7,842 bases of DNA from Paracoccaceae bacterium. Lineage in GTDB: Bacteria; Pseudomonadota; Alphaproteobacteria; Rhodobacterales; Rhodobacteraceae. The stretch spans positions 1 to 7,842 of the forward strand of contig JALSHK010000493.1 of assembly GCA_026982275.1 (NCBI GenBank). The letters are read 5' to 3'. Shown here one piece after another: positions 4,856-7,842 of the stretch (position 1 is the first letter of the stretch; the number at the start of each line of letters is the position of its first letter). Made by a program: the position numbers and the translations under genes. A model generated the notes under the pieces. The model searched no databases, was not told the origin of the DNA, and saw only the letters and a list, made by a program, of their open reading frames with translations.

Positions 4856-6922
4856 ATGGTCCTTAACAGATGGAACGATAGTGACGCAAAGCAATTTATG
4901 GATGCGGCGGGCGCTGATCCGGCGGATCGGGAGCTGGCGCTCAGGGTCTATACCTCTCGCTTGATCGGTGGCGATCTGGATCTCGTGCTGCATGGCGGTG
5001 GCAATACCTCGTGCAAACTGGAGCGTCCGGATATTTTCGGCCAGCCCGAGGCGGTGCTGCATGTAAAAGGGTCCGGCTGGGATCTGGGGGTGATCGAGGC
5101 GGCGGGCTTGCCCGGGGTGCGGCTGGATCCTTTGGTGAAGCTGCGCGCGCTTGAGGCGCTTTCGGATGAGGATATGGTGAATTTACAGCGCGCGAACCTG
5201 CTGGACAGCACCTCGCCCAACCCGTCGGTCGAAACCTTGCTGCATGCATTTCTGCCGCATAAATATGTGGATCATACCCATGCGTCGGCCATGCTGGCGC
5301 TGGCGGATCTGCCCAATGCCGAGGCCGTGGTCAAAGAGATTTTCGGCGACCGCCTTGTATGCGTGCCCTTCATCATGCCGGGCTTCGAGCTGGCAAAGGT
5401 AGCGGCTGAAGTATATGATGCCAACCCCGATGTGGAAGGGCTGATCCTGATCAATCACGGCCATTTTGCCTTTGGCGATAGCGCCAAGCAAAGCTATGAC
5501 CGGCTGATCGCGCATACCAACGAGGCGGAGGCCTGGCTGGAGAAAACCAGCGGGCAGGTGCCTGCGGTTGCGGCCGGGCGAGATGAAGAAATGGAAGCGC
5601 GGGCGGCGGACATCCTGCCGATGCTGCGGGGTATTATCGGGAAGCGTAATGCGGAATTCACCGGTGATCGTGATTTTCCGATGCCGGTGATGAACCTGCG
5701 CACGGGGGCGAATGTGCAAGCCTTTATCGCGCGGGATGATCTGGCGGCGCTCTCCCGCCGGGGGGTGGCGACGCCGGACCATGTGATTCGCACCAAGAAT
5801 TATCCGCTGCTGCTTACCCGCGAGATTATGGCGGCGGGCCGTGAGGCGGTGGAAAAGGCGGTGGATGAGTATATTGCCGAATATACCGAATATTTCACGG
5901 TGAACAATGCGCGCTTGGGCGGGGTGAAAACCATGCTCGCCCCTACGCCCAATCTGGCGTGGATAGAGGGGGTTGGCGTGGTCGGGATATCGGCCGATGC
6001 CAAGGCCGCAGGGGCGGCCAGCGATCTGGCGGCGCAGAATATGAATGTGATGACCAATGGCGAGGCTTGTGGCGGCTTTCATCCGGTGAGCGCGCAAAAG
6101 CTGTTTGATATGGAATACTGGTCGCTGGAGCAGGCCAAGCTGGGCAAGGGCAAGCCCCCTGCAATGCAGGGCCGCGTGGTGATGATCACCGGCGGCGGGG
6201 GCGCGATCGGGCTGGCAACCGCGCAGAGCTTTGCTGCGCTCGGGGCTAATATATTTATCGTTGATCTGGAGTCGGCGGCGCTGGAAGCCGCGCTGGCTAC
6301 CCTCGGCGCGGGCCATGGCGGGATGGCGCTGGATATCACGGCGGAGGGGGCGGCGGAGGCGGCCATGCAGGCCTGCATCTGCGCCTTTGGCGGGCTGGAT
6401 ATTCTGGTGTCCAATGCGGGGGCGGCATGGACAGGCGAAATGGCTGATCTGCCGGATGAAACCCTGCGCAAAAGCTTCGAGCTGAATTTCTTTGCCCATC
6501 AGCGCTTTGCCAAGGCGGCGGCCAATCTGTTTGCGATGCAAGGGCGGGGCGGGCAGATCTTGTTCAATGTGTCCAAGCAGGCGGTGAATCCCGGCAAGGG
6601 CTTTGGCGCTTATGGCATCCCCAAAGCCGCGACATTCTTTTTGCTGCGCCAGCTTGCGCTGGAGCTGGGGCCAAAGGGGGTGCGGGTGAATGGCATCAAC
6701 GCCGACCGTATCCGCTCTGGCCTGCTGGACGAGGATTTCGTGACCGAACGCGCCAAGGCGCGCGGGATTGACGAGGAAACCTATATGGCGGGAAATCTGC
6801 TGCGCCGCGAGGTCGAGGCTAAACATGTGGGCGATGCTTTTGTTGCGCTTGCGCTCAGCGTTCGCACCACGGCGCATGTGGTGACGGTGGATGGCGGGAA
6901 TATCGAAGCGGCGCTGCGGTAA
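4856..6922 (+). CDS. Bifunctional class II aldolase / short-chain dehydrogenase (RhaEW-like architecture)
   Basis: A 688-residue fusion. Residues about 15-230 are a class II aldolase/adducin domain: HGGGNTS (46-52), HVKGSG (69-74), SPNPSVET (120-127), zinc ligands His140 and His142 in DHTH, and His201 in INHGH. Residues about 437-688 are a short-chain dehydrogenase: nucleotide loop TGGGGAIG (445-452), Asp470 at the end of strand 2 (favours NAD over NADP), NAG (520-522), Ser573, Tyr586 and Lys590 (YGIPK). Both active sites look complete. Known relatives split a deoxyketose 1-phosphate into DHAP and an aldehyde, which the second domain oxidises; RhaEW does this for L-rhamnulose-1-phosphate and lactaldehyde. 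No rhamnose or fucose genes are visible here, so the substrate is open. The gene starts 27 bases after the rluB-like stop, so read-through is possible. No signal peptide, hence cytoplasmic. Confidence 0.92.
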   Translation: MVLNRWNDSDAKQFMDAAGADPADRELALRVYTSRLIGGDLDLVLHGGGNTSCKLERPDIFGQPEAVLHVKGSGWDLGVIEAAGLPGVRLDPLVKLRALEALSDEDMVNLQRANLLDSTSPNPSVETLLHAFLPHKYVDHTHASAMLALADLPNAEAVVKEIFGDRLVCVPFIMPGFELAKVAAEVYDANPDVEGLILINHGHFAFGDSAKQSYDRLIAHTNEAEAWLEKTSGQVPAVAAGRDEEMEARAADILPMLRGIIGKRNAEFTGDRDFPMPVMNLRTGANVQAFIARDDLAALSRRGVATPDHVIRTKNYPLLLTREIMAAGREAVEKAVDEYIAEYTEYFTVNNARLGGVKTMLAPTPNLAWIEGVGVVGISADAKAAGAASDLAAQNMNVMTNGEACGGFHPVSAQKLFDMEYWSLEQAKLGKGKPPAMQGRVVMITGGGGAIGLATAQSFAALGANIFIVDLESAALEAALATLGAGHGGMALDITAEGAAEAAMQACICAFGGLDILVSNAGAAWTGEMADLPDETLRKSFELNFFAHQRFAKAAANLFAMQGRGGQILFNVSKQAVNPGKGFGAYGIPKAATFFLLRQLALELGPKGVRVNGINADRIRSGLLDEDFVTERAKARGIDEETYMAGNLLRREVEAKHVGDAFVALALSVRTTAHVVTVDGGNIEAALR

Positions 6923-6925
6923 TCC

Positions 6926-6945
6926 GGTCGGGCCTTGGCCCGACC
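6926..6945. terminator. Perfect 9-bp hairpin just after the aldolase/dehydrogenase stop
   Basis: GGTCGGGCC (6926-6934) and GGCCCGACC (6937-6945) pair perfectly, effectively eight pairs with a CTTG loop. It begins four bases after the TAA stop. No T-run follows on the plus strand, so it is not a canonical intrinsic terminator; it may end the transcript with Rho or protect the 3' end. Confidence 0.6.
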
Positions 6946-6987
6946 TGCGCCGGTGAGGGGGGCCTTTAGGCTCCCCGAAGCGGCGCA
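6946..6987. repeat. Two-stem hairpin abutting the first, with tandem G-A internal loop
   Basis: TGCGCCG (6946-6952) pairs with CGGCGCA (6981-6987). Inside it GGGGGGCC (6957-6964) pairs with GGCTCCCC (6969-6976), with one G-T wobble and a four-base loop. The stems are joined by a symmetric loop GTGA/GAAG, which as RNA could form U-A plus tandem sheared G-A pairs. It starts at the base after the preceding hairpin. Confidence 0.55.
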
Positions 6988-7016
6988 CCCCCGGGACTGT
7001 CCTGCAGCTCCGGCGA

Positions 7017-7058
7017 TGCTTTGCCCTCACGGAGGCTACGCCCCCATCGGGCAAAGCA
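7017..7058. repeat. Perfect 10-bp inverted repeat with inner hairpin
   Basis: TGCTTTGCCC (7017-7026) and GGGCAAAGCA (7049-7058) are perfect inverted copies. The 22-base interior holds a smaller stem, GGAGGC/GCCCCC (7031-7036 with 7040-7045), with one mismatch and a three-base loop. No coding gene covers it. It may be one unit of a dispersed palindromic element or part of a two-way terminator. Confidence 0.6.
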
Positions 7059-7059
7059 C

Positions 7060-7079
7060 GTTTTTAGCAAGCTAAAAAC
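7060..7079. terminator. Perfect A/T-flanked palindrome, candidate two-way terminator
   Basis: GTTTTTAGC (7060-7068) and GCTAAAAAC (7071-7079) are perfect inverted copies around AA. The symmetry would place a T-run in the outer arm on either strand, and it sits between convergent genes. The stem core is short (AGC/GCT, at most a tight loop), so alone it is a weak intrinsic terminator; with the 10-bp hairpin immediately to the left, a plus-strand transcript would show a strong stem followed by a five-U run at 7061-7065. Confidence 0.5.
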
Positions 7080-7085
7080 CGGCCT

Positions 7086-7126
7086 GCGGCGGCGGGGGCC
7101 TCGCTTCGCTCGGCGGGGCTTGCCGC
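7086..7126. repeat. GC-rich imperfect hairpin touching the mtnA stop
   Basis: GCGGC (7086-7090) can pair with GCCGC (7122-7126), and GCC (7098-7100) with GGC (7112-7114). Two direct copies of GGCGGGG lie at 7091-7097 and 7112-7118. The last base is also the last base of the mtnA stop codon. Pairing is weaker and less certain than in the other palindromes of this gap. Confidence 0.35.
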
Positions 7127-7842
7127 TATGCTTGGTCCAGAACCCGATCGGGGAACATTCGGGCAAGTCCTTCGGGGGAGGCCTCGCAGATGCCGCGCTC
7201 GGTGATCAGGCCGGTGATTAGACGGCGGGGCGTTACGTCAAATGCCGGATTGCTGCCCGGGGTGCCGTCGGGGCTGATTTGCACCTCTCCGATTTCGCCA
7301 TTGGCCAGCTTGCCTTGCACATGGGTGACTTCCTCGCCGCCGCGCGCCTCGATCGGGATCTCGGCGATGCCGTCTTTCACCGTCCAGTCGATGGTGGGCG
7401 AGGGCAGGGCGACATAAAACGGCACCCCGTTATCATGCGCCGCCAGCGCCTTGAGATAGGTGCCGATTTTGTTACACACATCGCCGTGGGCGGTGGTGCG
7501 ATCTGTGCCGACAATCACGAGATCCACCTGCCCGTGCTGCATCAGATGCCCGCCGGCATTGTCTACGATCAGATGATGCGGAATGCCGTGGCTGTTCATT
7601 TCCCAGCTGGTGAGCAAGGCGCCCTGATTGCGCGGGCGGGTTTCATCCACCCAGATATGAATCGGAATACCGTCTAGCTGGGCGTGATACATTGGCGAGG
7701 TCGCCGTGCCCCAATCCACGGTCGCCAGCCAGCCGGCATTGCAATGGGTGAGGATATTCACCACCTCGCCCGGTGCTTTCCGCGCGGCGATTTTGCGGAG
7801 GATCTCCAGCCCATGCACCCCGATCATCCGGTTGCGCTCCAC
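7126..7842 (-). CDS. mtnA: S-methyl-5-thioribose-1-phosphate isomerase MtnA (C-terminal part)
   Basis: The frame runs off the right edge, so the 238 residues seen are the C-terminal part; the first triplet (GTG, Val) is internal, not a start. MtnA proteins are usually about 350-370 residues, so roughly the first third is missing. MtnA converts methylthioribose 1-phosphate to methylthioribulose 1-phosphate in methylthioadenosine salvage, and can act on the 5-deoxy analogue. Both catalytic residues are visible: Cys34 of the fragment in THCNAG and Asp114 in VGTDRTTAHGDVCNKIGT, 80 residues apart as in B. subtilis (Cys160, Asp240). HIWVDETRPRNQG and PSPTIDW are further family signatures. It is convergent with the aldolase/dehydrogenase gene across the hairpin-rich gap. 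A translation-factor eIF2B-like paralogue is unlikely given these motifs. Confidence 0.95.
   Translation of the reverse strand: MERNRMIGVHGLEILRKIAARKAPGEVVNILTHCNAGWLATVDWGTATSPMYHAQLDGIPIHIWVDETRPRNQGALLTSWEMNSHGIPHHLIVDNAGGHLMQHGQVDLVIVGTDRTTAHGDVCNKIGTYLKALAAHDNGVPFYVALPSPTIDWTVKDGIAEIPIEARGGEEVTHVQGKLANGEIGEVQISPDGTPGSNPAFDVTPRRLITGLITERGICEASPEGLARMFPDRVLDQA

Noticed and set aside
6946..6987. SECIS element or kink-turn riboswitch-like motif
   Set aside because: The tandem G-A loop is symmetric rather than the 3:0 loop of a standard kink-turn, SECIS cores of this kind belong to eukaryotes and archaea, and no in-frame UGA selenocysteine gene is present.
5183..7054. A 623-codon open frame antisense to the aldolase/dehydrogenase gene
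   Set aside because: Its translation is rich in His, Arg and Gln with no recognisable domain, while the opposite strand encodes a protein with two complete active sites. Long antisense frames are expected opposite GC-rich genes.
6966..7221. Short open frames of 66 codons on each strand across the hairpin gap
   Set aside because: Both run through palindromic DNA into the 3' end of mtnA, show no credible start signals and no domain. They are more likely repeat-derived chance frames.
1..7842. CRISPR array, insertion sequence, integrase, tRNA or other signs of a mobile or defence island
   Set aside because: No regularly spaced repeats, transposase or integrase motifs, tRNA-like cloverleaf or sharp composition shift were found; the genes are typical chromosomal ones.

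Overview
The window is GC-rich chromosomal DNA, most likely from an alphaproteobacterium of the Rhodobacterales type. This is inferred from the character of the proteins (a FtrA-type DJ-1/AraC regulator, an MtnA with a GTDRTTAHGDVCNK core, an RluB-like enzyme with a basic tail) and from compact gene packing; no rRNA marker is present to confirm it. No phage, insertion sequence, CRISPR array, tRNA or rRNA gene is visible.

Left part, minus strand (1-1861): a tight operon read right to left. It encodes a small uncharacterised exported protein with four cysteines, an ExbB/TolQ-type proton channel, two different ExbD/TolR-type subunits, and the first 12 codons of a further gene that by context is probably TonB. 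The last four genes are chained by ATGA stop/start overlaps, so the set looks like one proton-driven energy-transduction complex that powers outer-membrane uptake. A sigma-70-like promoter with upstream A/T tracts lies in front of the small gene.

Middle (2021-3475): ftrA (DJ-1/PfpI-like domain plus AraC helix-turn-helix, minus strand) is divergent from a small NTF2-like protein (plus strand). The 87-base gap holds a good promoter for ftrA, bracketed by a 9-base inverted repeat, which suggests a shared or autoregulatory operator.

Right of centre (3472-6922): tadA (tRNA adenosine-34 deaminase, minus strand) overlaps the NTF2-like gene tail to tail by four bases and is head to head with an rluB-like 23S rRNA pseudouridine synthase gene. 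Twenty-seven bases after the latter is a long gene for a fused class II aldolase and short-chain dehydrogenase, related in architecture to RhaEW-type enzymes of deoxysugar breakdown.

Right end (6923-7842): a 203-base convergent gap contains hardly anything except consecutive hairpins. It is followed by the C-terminal two thirds of mtnA (methylthioribose-1-phosphate isomerase, minus strand, cut by the window edge). MtnA together with an aldolase recalls the DHAP shunt for methylthioadenosine or 5'-deoxyadenosine salvage, but the genes are convergent, so this link is a hypothesis.

Most of the window is ordinary housekeeping and transport. The points most worth a second look are the hairpin array at 6926-7126, the function of the aldolase/dehydrogenase fusion beside mtnA, and the unknown four-cysteine protein that heads the exb operon. 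I see no convincing new multi-gene system.
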